A stretch of DNA of 64,000 nt from Scleropages formosus (taxonomy: Eukaryota; Chordata; Actinopteri; Osteoglossiformes; Osteoglossidae): assembly GCF_900964775.1 (NCBI RefSeq), contig NC_041806.1, positions 27,617,488 through 27,681,487 on the forward strand. The letters run 5' to 3'. This document shows positions 1 to 11,521 of the stretch, piece after piece. Within the stretch, counting starts at the first letter, position 1, and the number at the start of each line of letters is the position of its first letter. The position numbers and the translations under genes were made by a program. The notes under the pieces are model-generated. The model ran no database searches. It was not told the origin of the DNA and was given only the letters and a program-made list of their open reading frames with translations.

Positions 1-815
1 GTGATCCATTAATTCATAGAAACTGCCCACCTTCCACATGTTGTTTTGGGGAAACACCGCTGGATGAAAAATCATCAGGAGATTAATTATACATCTACAT
101 TATTTTTTAAAACGGGGAACTTCTTTCTGAATGAAAATTTGTACACCACTTCCTTCTGCAAGTGATTCACTGTATGTAATGACACTGTCCAGACACACAC
201 ACACACACACACACACACACCCCCCTTCTTCAGTGTTTCTGTAACACAACGGCATGTAACCCTAACCCATTTTTCACGAGACAACATGAAGGCTTACCCT
301 TGCCTTATAGCAGTAAAAAGATATTTCAAGTGCGAAGCACGTCTAACAGCAATGTTCTCACACACGGCAGTGCTTTCAATGATTACAAAACACATGTCAA
401 GTCCTATAAGTCAGGGAGCTGTTGGATAACTGAGCTGCTACTTAATATCTTGCTCAGGTCTACAGCTATAAGTCCAGCTCTATACCTGTTCAAGGAAGTT
501 TAGCAAGGAGCCACAATTTGCAAAACAAAACTCGAAGAAGTACATGGAAAGTTTAAGATACACTTTTCACACAACGGACCCTCCCCTTCTTTTTTTTTTG
601 GGGGGGGGGGGGTTGATGGGATGTCTGGAATGAAATGAAATGAAATGAAATGACAAACACGGCCCTTATACACTGTGGTCCTGGAATAAAGTTGACTTAT
701 GGCAAAAAGTAGGGTCCATTTTATTCATATTTACAGTTCTATGTTCCTATACACACAGCACAGAGTAGTGGACTTGTTAAATTAACAAGTGCAGCATCAA
801 CTTGTGCAAAAACAG
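1..815. other. Non-coding, no gene seen
   Basis: Contains an (AC)n tract at about 196-220, poly-T/poly-G at 589-612 and a short (GAAAT)n run near 630-652. Short open frames here have no recognisable content. Confidence 0.6.
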
Positions 816-1020
816 GGGCAGCTAGTAGTGTAGTGCTTAGAGCTGCTGCCATTGGACCTAAAAGTTGCAGGTTCAAATCTCACTTCCAGCTGTGGTACCC
901 TTGAGCGAGGTACTTACCCTAAATTGCTCCAGAAAAATTATCCAGCTGTATTAATGGGTAAATAATTGTAACCTTAATTAAGTTACTTTGGAGAAAAGTG
1001 TCAGGTAAACAAATAAATAT
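816..1020 (+). repeat. Second tRNA-derived SINE family, reference copy
   Basis: Head GCAGCTAGTAGTGTAGTGCT with A-box-like sequence, then a B-box-like GGTTCAAATCT. The body has GTACCCTTGAGCGAGGTACT and AAATTGCTCCAG, and the tail resembles the L2 3' end (CTTTGGAGAAAAGTGTC...AAATAAAT). Sharing a tail with an L2 LINE is the usual way such SINEs mobilise. Confidence 0.6.
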
Positions 1021-2228
1021 AAATGCAGAAAAAGCTACAAAAACAAGTGGTGTTTGTGTGCTCGCTGTTGCACTTAGCCTCTGTTCTGGGATTACCAGTT
1101 AAACAATCAGTCTTTCATTAGATTTAATCAGTAGACAGAGTTTCACAGCGAAAGCCCCAAGTCCGGTTAAAAGATAACTAGAGAGCATGGTCAGGCTTGA
1201 GGAAGAAATAAAGTGCGTGGAATGAAAGTAAGTCGCTCCATACGAGAGAACATTACTCCAAAGTGTCACATGCCCCCAAGGGGCAACACTGGATGGAAAA
1301 CATGGTAAAGAGCACATGACAGCAGCCTACATCCTTAACAGCCAGCAGTATAATAGATGGGACAGAGACTGCACCATGGCATTTAATAAAATAACTTGTT
1401 CTCTACGATTATGTGCAGAAAACTGAACACGTGTGCATTTCATACACTGTCACCTGTATCCCAGGACAGAGCATTACAGTCATCAGCCTCTCATAAATAA
1501 ATAATTACAAGATGTATGAGATTCCTATAGGAAGGAACTTCCATTCACTTCCATTCAGAAAAGCCTTCCGTTGAATACCACGTTCACGTACAGAAAGCGA
1601 CAGCAGCGTCTTCCGCCACATCCACCACCTGAAGTGTAGAAAAGAGACGGAGGATCCACCCCGGACCGTGCGATGGACACAAAGCGCGCAGCGTATGAAA
1701 CCGCAACGCCCATTTCCCAGGGGTCGAGAGCGTTAGACATGTGTGCTGCCGCACAGACGCGGTCGCCGTCCCTTCCAGCGCGTAGAAGGAAAGTGGGGGA
1801 AAATGAAGGGAAAATGAGGGGAAAATGAGGAGCTTGTGAGGGTGGAAACCCAGCAAGGAAACACAGCACAATTTCACAGGAAAAAAAAAAACACAAAGCA
1901 TTTGTAGCAACGCACTCCTGTGGGGCTTTCCTAGAACTTCAAATAAATGAAATAAAAAACAACAACAAAACCTTTAAAGGCACTTTGTGATTCACACGTG
2001 TAATATGAGGCAGCTAGAAACTCTCAGTTCAAAGCAAAGGTGAAAGGGGGAGGAAAAAAACAACATTAAATCAAGGGCATTAATACAGTCATGTGACTAG
2101 GAGGGTGACAACAAAACAAACATTTATTTCTTCCAGTTATGTTTATTACATCTACGGTATGAACTAATGCTCAATTAACACTTTAAAGACAACAGCGCCT
2201 GTTCCAACACACATTATCTCAGTTTCCA

Positions 2229-2260
<32 letters not shown>

Positions 2261-2680
2261 GCCCTGTTTGGTAAAGGGATCACATTTACATGTATTCATT
2301 TATCAGACGCTTTTCTCCAAGAAAGAGAGAGACATAGATGCATGATTCTTCAGTGCAGTTAGTTTGTTTCTTTCCACCATATGAACCAATATTCATCACA
2401 CGAGTAGCTGCATAAAACTTTATCAGAATATCCACGATTCCTGATCACCTTCTAGTAATTTTTTGGTTGTTTTTTTTGAGATACATAAATATTTAGGTTA
2501 CATTATTCTTTACAGGAGTAGCTGTGACTGAGTGTGTAGGGTTATTATGATCTTAAAGTTATAGTGCGTGAACATTTACCTTTAAATTTAAGAGATCATG
2601 GGCGAAGTGAGTGTGGAAAAGGTGAGATTAAGACCCTTTTAAATGTGGTTAATTAGGGTGAAAAACATCACAAAACGGGC

Positions 2681-2723
<43 letters not shown>

Positions 2724-3140
2724 TCAGTGACGGGGGGAAATCCTTCTGTTGTGGCGAGAAATTGGTTAAAAATTGTGAGGAGGAAACTGGGCCTGTCCTC
2801 CAGCACTGGACAGCCATCGCCGGCCGGGTGAGAAAATGTGGACACGAAGCGCTGAGAAACGAAGAGAGGACGAGACGAAGGGGACGCGAAGGTCTAAGGA
2901 ACAAGTCCGGACTGATTTCTCCTCCCTTCTCATCATCTTCCCTCCCGCTCCTGGAGGCCCGAGTCACTCCGCTTGCATAACGGAAAAAACACTTGCTTCT
3001 CCTAACCTACGGCTACGCCCGCTAAAAATCTACCTGCCCGTGCGGACACAACTGCAGTTCTCATACACTTTGCCCGCAATGGGGACCGGTGCCTTGCGAT
3101 GAACTTTAAAATGCGTTATAATAATTACATTAAAAAGGAA
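1021..3140. other. Intergenic with one CpG-richer patch
   Basis: A CpG-richer segment lies at about 1590-1800 and another at about 2780-3060. Minus-strand frames of about 110 codons cross the first, but they overlap in two frames and match nothing I know. (ATT)n and (TAA)n microsatellites sit at about 2230-2261 and 2685-2723. A promoter of a leftward gene is possible but not shown. Confidence 0.4.
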
Positions 3141-3146
3141 ACTCAC

Positions 3147-3235
3147 CTTCCTGGATGTAGCTTCCCACCGCCGCCGCCACAAGATCCCTGTCCTGCAGCA
3201 GGCGGCACTAGACGAGTGTCGATTTCATCGAACTG
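3147..3235 (-). other. Candidate minus-strand 5' exon of an upstream neighbour
   Basis: On the minus strand a GC-rich stretch with a GGCGGCGGCGG run ends in CAGGAAG followed by GTGAGT (plus positions 3141-3146), a strong donor. It could be a 5'UTR exon of a gene running left, head-to-head with sgo2. In human the gene beside SGO2 in that orientation is KCTD18, but nothing here encodes recognisable KCTD protein. Only the donor and base composition support this call. Confidence 0.25.
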
Positions 3236-3499
3236 TTTTGGTCACGAGACCAGGAAAAAGCATCTATGTCCGACTAGACGCGTTCGTGGAAAAAGAATTG
3301 GATTTTGTTTGTTGCGCTGGTACTTTCGGATATATTATATGTGTCTCTTTCAGCGGCTTATTCCCTTTTCACACAATTCTCATACAACCAGCAGTTTTAT
3401 ATTTATTATTTTTTAATAGATTATTTACATCACATTACATTCAAGGGTTTTTTTTTTTTTTTTTTATTCATTATGAAGTACTTCGGAGTTCCCACTGCA

Positions 3500-3610
3500 C
3501 TCCTGTTCCACTCCTCCTGCTGCACCTTCGATCAAGGCACTTACGCTGAATGGATACAGTAAAAATTACCCAGGTGTATAAAATAGGTAAATCACTGTAA
3601 GACTAACAAT
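3500..3610 (+). repeat. Second tRNA-SINE family, fragment
   Basis: Contains the body block (CGATCAAGGCACTTACGCTG, AAAATTACCCAG) and a short tail; the head is missing or badly worn. Confidence 0.4.
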
Positions 3611-4369
3611 CAATCACAATGAAGCCGCCCCACAGAGAAGCGTCATATTCATGACGAAAAGTAAATCAACTAAAGGTTATATCATATATGTGTGTTAATG
3701 ACTGAGTTGAGACCTACCTTGACAACCTTTTAAGAAAAAACGGCCAAGTGCTCAAAGTACTCATCGCCGTGTCAGCTGCACCTTCAATGTGTGTAAAGCA
3801 CAGTCAGGCTGTACTTTATTTCCCTTTCCACTTCACTCCTGCTGCCACCGTGTGTTACACTCGCAGTATGATGTGAAACCACTTGATTCTCTAGATATGA
3901 CCTCAAGGCTCCTGTATTGCAAACAAAAAGCTAACAAGTATGGGGCGTTCTTGATTGTCTTAGTGTGTCCCTGCTTTCCTTCACTCTTTCCTCCTGAGTA
4001 CCTCCTCGCAGGAAGCAGCAGCTTTTGCCAGTGACAAAAGGAAATTCGGAAGTTCTTCTTCAGAATTAAGAACAACAAAAGAACATTTACAAGCAGAAGA
4101 AATATCAGCAGTTATCGACAAAATCTGTTTTTAATACGTTATAATAGAAAAATTATTTTATAAAGGGAAGGATTTTAATAACACAGCAGTGTTATCAGGA
4201 TTTATCTGCAAACTATGACCTACAATCTAGTCTACGATAAGAGGAAAACGAAACAAAAAGTGGTGGAGTATCACATAATGCTGCCTAGAAATACATATAT
4301 AAATGAACGTATATACAATACATGGATCAAAGAGTATCCGTGAATACAGCCTTCTGTCGAATACGTAAG

Positions 4370-4546
4370 TACCTCATTTATGATTCGCTAAAAGTGATGA
4401 CGTTCCTGCCAATCAAAAGTGGAGGGGGGGGTCAAGGTATCTAACTTATGATTGGCTACGAGTGATAACGTTTATGCCAATCAAAAATGGACCGTCTGAA
4501 GTACCTAATGTATGATTGGCTACGAGTGATGACGTCTCTGAGCCCT
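4370..4546 (+). promoter_or_regulatory. Tandem CCAAT/CRE-like promoter repeats upstream of sgo2
   Basis: Three tandem copies of a unit of about 64-68 bp begin near 4370, 4438 and 4502. Together they carry CCAAT boxes at 4409-4413 and 4477-4481, inverted ATTGG boxes at 4451-4455 and 4515-4519, and TGACGT (CRE-like) sites at 4398-4403 and 4530-4535. A TTCAAA, which is an inverted CHR (TTTGAA), lies at 4572-4577. Multiple NF-Y boxes followed by a CHR are the usual design of G2/M-expressed genes, which suits a shugoshin. The promoter role is inferred from position and motifs; the transcription start is not visible directly. Confidence 0.55.
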
Positions 4547-4893
4547 AACGTCTGCATAGGCAGGGTCGAAATTCAAATAGAAACGCGGTGTTTACATTCG
4601 AAGTTCTTAGTATTTTTCATAAAAAAACTGCTGTATAGAGCATTTGAAGGACCGCTTATGTAATTAAACGTTACTAGGTATAATTAACTTAACGCTGGTT
4701 ACTTTTGTAGGAAAAAGCGTAGAGGAAAGTTGAGTAAAACAACAACTCAGCGTGACTGAGAGGTGCTCAGCGACATGTCAAGCACAGCGCTGTAGTGTCT
4801 TGTGTTATAAAACACGTAATGGCTAATTCTGATAATCTTATTTAAGTTTCAGGCCAGCTTTCTGAAGCTTCGTTTACTTTGGCTGCCCGGAAG

Positions 4894-7800
4894 ATGCCGA
4901 TAAACAGCTCAAAAAGAAGCTCCTCCACCGCCATGATGAAACCAGATGGCACAAACAGGGCGCATAACTTGACGGCGAAGCAGAACTCGATAATAGCTGC
5001 AAAGATCAAGACGAAGATCGCCAGTAAGTACAGACACAAATCTTAGAGAGAAAGTCGATGAGTGTGAGGCACTGCTCTATGTATGAATATGACAAATTAA
5101 ATTTCTTCCAGATACCTCCTCCTTCTTCAAGGTGTCACTGAAGACCAACAACAGGGCTCTAGCTCTTGCGCTTGTGGCTCAAAAGGAGAAGACGAGACAG
5201 CTGGAGAATGAGGTGGTTCTCCTGAGGAAAGAGGTTGAAAACTTGTGCTTTAATCTTTCCGTGTGCCGACACAAGCAGAGGCAGCTGGTGAGTCTGGTGG
5301 TGCCCAATGTATATGGAAGAGCGTTGGGTTCTGACAGCGGTGTGTCCATAGAGGTGTCAAAGGACACCACTTTTGTCATGAACATGATCAGCCATAATGT
5401 GTTCTTTTCTTTTCTTTTTAGGTTAGGATACTGAAAGATCTGCAAAGCAGCACCTTAAATAACTTGGCTGCTGCTGTGGACTTACTTTCCAAAGAGGATG
5501 TAATTACCGGACCTCACTTCTCCTGAATGATATATGTGAACTGAAGTTGCTCTAGAGTTTTAACTTTTTTCTTCTTCCTCTTTTCATACTATGTTTGCCA
5601 TTTTGTTTTACATGGCCATATGGCATTTAATCTTAGTGAATGACAAAATTACTTTTTTTTTGTAATTATTACTACTGTCAATAATAGATTCCATTTTATT
5701 GAATGTATCCCACAGCTTTTGGCTCCTGATAATACTTACTCAGCTCTCTTTTTCTTTAAGGATGTGTCAGATTTCGATGAAGATACAAATGAACAATTTC
5801 CACTGGATTCTGATGAGACAAGCACAAGACTTGGCGGGTAGGGTACTTTATGTTCTTTCTAAGAAAGACGGGTAGAAGATTTGTATGGTCTGTTGTCTGA
5901 AGTTCTCTGAAATCTACATTGTTAATGCCAGTTCTCTTACCTGGAAGAAGTTGTTTTGGTCGGAAGAATCATGTGTGGTTGCTGGGCTTTGTTTTTCTAC
6001 TGAGTATTAGTTTTGTAGTCAGAGAAGTAATTGTATCCTTTATTTAAGGGCTTATTACCTGTTGCACTGCTGCAAATGTAGACTGAACTTAATTTTTACA
6101 AATTCACTGCTGTAACGTTGTATAACCTGTCCTGTCAAAGTAACTTTAATAACTCTATTTATAGGAAAGCATTAAGGGTTCCTGTCCAGTGTGTCAAATC
6201 TCACGATCCTGAGGGTCCAGTGCCACAACAGAGACTGACCCAGGAAACTGGGAAATGTGACTCGGTTGAGTTAAAAAAATCTTCTGAAGTGACACCCGGC
6301 ATAGCCACCCTGCCAGAATCTAAACTGTCCGAAGGTATGGAACTCGTATGTAAATTATGGCAAAATTTACTTTCACGCAATACTGTTTGACAGTAGGAAT
6401 TGCTAAGTAATTTCATGTTTTTGGCAGGCATTTTCTGTGATGTGGAGGCCTCAGAAAATGTGTCTTCTCTTCAAGAGAGAACTCTGCAACCGTCCACAAA
6501 TTTGCAGCAGGCATTAGACAGGTGGTCTACGTTCTATATAGACACTGTCCCAAAGATAGGCAGGGATGCAGCAGACAGTACTGTTATCGCAGATTCCACA
6601 AATGGAGGTCTCTCTTCTCCTTCTGTACATGATCCTAGCAATTCATTGACTAAACATCTGATAAAGACACCTGGAAAGGCCCCATACCCAGAGTGCACGA
6701 TCCTGTGTGATACAGAGATGGAGCTCACCATTGGTGATAATGCTGCTAAAATCGATGCTGTGGAGACCAGACCCAAAATTCCTCAAAAAACTGGTGAATT
6801 TAAATTGAGGCAGAAAGAGGAGGCCCAAGCAAGTGTTTCATCTTTTTTGGGAAAAGAGAAAAAGAAAGTGCAAGACAACAAGGCTGCTCATAGAGTCGAG
6901 TGTCCTAAGGGGGACAAAAGTGCTCTGGTGACTGAGACTGAGAACTCAGAGCCTGACTCCTGTGCTTTATTCAATCCTTGCAGTCCTGGCTGTGAGAGAG
7001 AGGAGGTCCAGACCAGAGTATTTGACTCTGTTGCAGCACGTAGAAAGACCCATGTCACCTGTCGGAATACCAGACACCACAGACGCACCTCTGAGGTCCC
7101 AAAACAGTCAAGAGGTGCAGACAGTTCCATTGCTAAAGCTTTAGACTCTGCTGTTCCTTGGGACCGCCATGGACAGAGTCACTTAGTTGGGCCACCTGAA
7201 GGTGATTATTTCAGAGACATTGATGTTCAGAGTTTTGGACTTAACAAGGAAATCCCAAGGAATGCAGCTGTGAAAATGGATAAAACTGCTAAACTGAATA
7301 GTAATCTGAGTGACACTTTCCTGAGAAGGATGTACATAACCTCAGATGAAAGCACATATAACTGTTCACCAGCAATAAGCAGGAGGACCAAAACGCTTCC
7401 TGTGATGGTGGGGGACAGTTTGCATTTGAATGGATGCTGTAATCAATACTTTACCTGTGAGTCTCAACAAGATGCTTCTGTGGATGTAGAAAACTTGCAG
7501 TCTCAAAACAATTCTCCAAAGGAGTCTCAACTTGTCAAGGGAAGCAAGCAGATGGGACTAATTCAAAATGATTCACACGTCTCCAGCAAGCATAGAAGGG
7601 CAACCGTCTATGAATCAAATGGGGCCGTAAAGAGCATGGAACATCTGTTAACAGAAGAGAGCTGTTCTTGTGAATTCTTGACTTGTTCCTTTAACGTTGC
7701 TACAAAGCCGAAAGAGCGGAAAAAGAGTAAACAGCCCACAGCCAGGACCAAGAAGAAGGTACAGCAGGATGACTCTGATGGGAAGGAAAGGCTTAAGACA

Positions 7801-9179
7801 AACTGTTTACACGGAGAGCAGGCAGTAACACTGAGTGAAATTCAGAATGTTGCCTCTCACCACCAGGAACAACAAGCAGAGCAATTAGTTAATGTCAACA
7901 GAGCCATGATCTCAGAACCGTCTCTGAATTCTGCTATTTCTAGGAGAACTTACATTGTCTGTCTAAATGAAGGTAATGGTTTTATTGGTTCCCAAGAAAA
8001 TTTGGAAGCAACTGACATGCCAGTTGCTAACAGTGACTGTAGTGATTTAGAGAAATATTCGTCTCTGACTAGGAATGAAGCATTCCAGGATGTTGGTCTA
8101 TCTAATCGCACCATTCTTCCAAACACTGCTGGCTCGAATTCAAGTGTTATGTCTCACAGAAGACAAAAATTGAGAAGTCAAGACACTTGTGTTTCTAAGT
8201 CTCAGAGAGGTTCAGCAGTAAATAGAAAAGGAAATGTGTTCCCTGACGATGTACAAACATATGTACCAGTTAATGGTGAGCAGGCTACAGCACCTATTCT
8301 CAGTGGGGGTCATGTTTCCACTGAAGAGCTCAGGCAAGATGGAGGATTTGTAGAAAATGCAGAGCAGGACACAGGGGTACCAAGGGAAGCCTCGAAGAAG
8401 CTGATAATAGAGGAGAGGCCTTCTTGGGAGGACTTTGATACCTCCTTTATGCCCTGCTCTGATTGGCCTGTCCATATGGAGAGTCGTGCCTCCAGCTCTT
8501 GCCAAAAACCAGCATCTCCCAAGGTGCCTCTCAAAAGTGAGCCAGTGGCACATAAAGCATCAGGTGGGTAAAAGCATCAGGCTGGAAAGTTAACAGTACA
8601 TTTGTATACTCTGCTAATTTTCTGGATGTAGATACTCTTCATCACGGAGATGGCAGATTTGTCTCTACTTTTTTTATAGAAGGTAAAGCTTTGAAGAGTC
8701 TTACCAACACAAACTGGGAAGTGATGTCAGACTCTGGTAGGTCAAGAAGAAATAGGGGAACTGTTTCTTACAAGGAGCCTTCTATCAACTGGTGAGTATT
8801 CCAAAGGACACTTTGCCCAAGCATGCTTTTATATTTATAGGCAGCACAAAAATGCTCTTGTGTAACATGTATGTGGGATGGAATTGTAATTTTACAGTAT
8901 TGCACTAACCTTAAAGTCCTGGGGGGAGGGGTCTTTAAAAAAGAGATACTTAAATGTCAGCTAGATGACAAATCATTTTCAATTTGAAGTTCTTTGTAAT
9001 AGTGCAGTTGTTTTTGGTTTTTCCTTTTCAGCAAAATGAGACGTGGGGATAAATTCACTGACACAAAGTTTCTGAGCTCTCCAATATTTAAAGACAAAAA
9101 GAAGTTGAAGAAACGCATCCCTCAACAGAAAGCTGATGACTCTCTGATAGCTGACCTTTGCATTGGTTACATGGATTGA
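4894..9179 (+). CDS. sgo2: Shugoshin 2 (centromeric cohesin protector), eight exons
   Basis: Shugoshin recruits PP2A-B56 to centromeres and protects cohesin from separase and phosphorylation in mitosis and meiosis. My exons are 4894-5023, 5112-5287, 5422-5499, 5761-5837, 6165-6334, 6428-8563, 8680-8791 and 9032-9179. All have GT-AG borders and phases agree throughout, giving 1008 aa. Residues about 53-128 form the N-terminal coiled coil; SLKTNNRALA is near-identical to vertebrate SGO2. Exon 6 (about 712 codons) is a long, polar, apparently disordered middle. Residues about 944-964 form the basic C-terminal SGO motif (SRRNRG...YKEPS...KMRR) that binds phosphorylated H2A. The C-terminus matches SGO2 better than SGO1. 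The start is the first ATG after a likely 5'UTR acceptor ending at 4852. AATAAA is at 9238-9243. Confidence 0.93.
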
Positions 9180-9243
9180 AACCTTATTGTATGTTATTTT
9201 AGTGCAAATAACTTGCTGTGTTGTACTTAGAATCCCAAATAAA

Positions 9244-10440
9244 GTTTTATAAATATTTCAATTGTTTTTTTTAATAGTGGAATGTGATTTTTTACAAGAT
9301 TTATTTTTATAAATGGAACAAATACAATGATTCTGGTGTAGTGCTGTGCAAAGAGTGAACTCCTTGAACAGGTTAGTACTTTTCATCATATTTGCATATG
9401 CAAATATGCAAATATTTGCATATTTTCTATATAAATATTGGTACATAAAGGTGGTTTTATTTAACCACTAGTGGAAATTATTCTTTGCAAGTATTTATTT
9501 GGCAATAAAAATCAGAATTAGCATTGCCTGCTTTGTCAGAAATCACAACTTTGAAGATTGTAATCGACTGGAAAATATGTATTAGAATTGAATGGCAGGT
9601 ATGTTTATTGGGTACAACAGTAAAATTTTAAAGAAGGGAACTGGACATTCATGTGATTGCATCAGATTATGTTGTCTAACATTTTCCTCCACTACTATTA
9701 TGATTTAAATTTAGATGAATATGTTGCTAAATGAATAAATTAAAATTTTGCTGAAAAAATTTCACCTGAAGGTCAGCCGGTTCAATTCTATGTCAGCATG
9801 ACCAGTCTGCATGAGTTTACATGGTAATACAGAGAGAAAACATGCCTTGTTGGCAATGTCCCCAACTAGAATACTGTAACAAACAAAGGTGTGTGTCCCA
9901 TGTGACAGTGGCCATTGTTTGAATGGCAAATTTCTGTGAGAAATAATGTTTACTTTGAAAACTTTTAAATTTGAGGTTTGCAAAGCTCTTCCCTACGTAT
10001 CACTATGTAGACCTAAATCCGCAAGTTAATAGCATATAATGAACTGAGTTCATTCATTGAGGGAAGTGCTAAGTGATCAAAGTGAAGAAATAAACTTCTG
10101 CTGGTAACATTAATTCTTTATGTACAATAAATACAGTAAGCATTAATAGTTAAATGTAAAATGTGTCCTTTTTGTCTTCTTCCTTTGCTTAGGGTTAAAC
10201 TTTGAAAAAACATGCTCAGGGCAATAATGTTTCAGAGGGAGTTTTTACAGCTGAGAGAGGGACTCCATAGAGCTATTTGTTGGTAAATGAATGCTGATGT
10301 GTTTACTGGAAACACCTGCAAGCAACTATGTTGGTTTAAAAAAACAGCGGATGCAAGACATCTGTAAAAGTCCTGCTGACACAGGTGGGCTCTAATTTGC
10401 ATAACAACATAACAAAACATGCTATTACCTTTCTGTCCAC
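9244..10440. other. sgo2-crystallin intergenic spacer
   Basis: AT-rich spacer without a recognisable gene. It includes an octamer-like palindromic cluster at about 9385-9425 and the g1 upstream region (from about 10370) with a TGCTGAC half-MARE-like site at 10374-10380. Confidence 0.5.
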
Positions 10441-10450
10441 AACAGTAGTG

Positions 10451-10457
10451 TATATAA
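10451..10457 (+). promoter_or_regulatory. TATA box of gamma-crystallin g1
   Basis: TATATAA lies 53 bp before the g1 start codon, leaving a short 5'UTR of about 25-30 bp as is usual for gamma-crystallins. A weak SOX-like ACAAAAC is at 10412-10418, 32 bp upstream. Confidence 0.75.
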
Positions 10458-10509
10458 GGATATGTACCATTGCCAGTTAAGGCAACAAACTAGTCAACCA
10501 AAATCAAAG

Positions 10510-11465
10510 ATGGGAAAGGTGTGTATTTTTCATACTTATTTTTTTTTAATAAGTATTTACTCATGAACATAATTACATGTACATTAAATTATAACTCATG
10601 TATATTCAGTTACTTTCATAATCATAATTTGCATTTTTCTCTTCTTAGATCATCTTCTATGAGGAACGAAACTTTGGGGGTCGCTATCATGAGTGCATGA
10701 GCGACTGTGCTGACCTGCATTCTTACTTCAGCCGCTGCCACTCCTGCAGGGTGGAGAGCGGCTGCTTCATGGTCTATGACCGCTCCAACTACATGGGCAA
10801 CCAGTACTTTTTTAGGAGTGGCGAGTACCCAGACTACATGGGGATGACAGGCTTCAGCGACTGTATAAGGTCGTGCCGTATGATCCCTATGGTAGGGCGG
10901 ACTTCTACATGAATGCACTTTAATGTACTAATATATGCACAGAATTTGAATTTTTAGTACAACCGTAGATAGTCATGTTGCACTTTAAGCATGTCCAGGT
11001 ATGGTGTGTGTTCAGAATCCATCAGATAAAGCTGGTTGCCTGTATGTAAAGCCTTTAACAGTAGTCATTAAGAATTCCTAAGATGCAGGTTTTGATTCTA
11101 ATTTACTTTCGATTCTAGAACAGAGCAAAAGTATAATGCATATTCAGTATATTATGCTCAGAACTGTTTTTTTTTTTCTTTCTTTCTTCTAGTACCATGG
11201 TTCCTACAGAATGAGGATTTATCCACATGCTGATATGGGTGGCCAGATGATGGAGCTCATGGATGACTGCCCCAACATGATGGAGCGGTTTCACATGTCG
11301 GACTTTAACTCCTGCCATGTGATGGATGGCCACTGGCTCATGTATGACCAGGCGAACTACAGAGGCAGGATGCATTACCTGAGGCCTGGTCACTACAGGA
11401 GGTTCAGTGACTGGGGTGGGATGGGTCCCAGGATTGGCTCCATCAGGCGAATTATGGAGTTCTAA
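10510..11465 (+). CDS. Gamma-crystallin M-type (g1)
   Basis: Structural lens protein, a monomer of two domains each made of two Greek-key motifs, packed densely in fibre cells. Exons 10510-10518 (MGK), 10649-10891 (81 codons) and 11193-11465 give 174 aa with both introns in phase 0. Exon 3 holds 13 Met in 90 residues, a gamma-M hallmark. Both N-domain tryptophans are replaced (GCFMVY; YMGMTG), while both C-domain ones remain (GHWLMY; SDWGG). AATAAA is at 11516-11521, with another overlapping the stop. Exon 2 is closest to g4/g5, exon 3 to g2, so the gene looks mosaic. Exact M-subtype is uncertain. Confidence 0.95.
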
Positions 11466-11521
11466 TAAAAAAGGACCATATTGACTTGTCCACTAAACGC
11501 CTGTTCCTCATATTGAATAAA

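Noticed and set aside
1555-1910. Two overlapping minus-strand frames of 108-113 codons
   Set aside because: Overlapping in different frames, no recognisable domains; probably open by composition.
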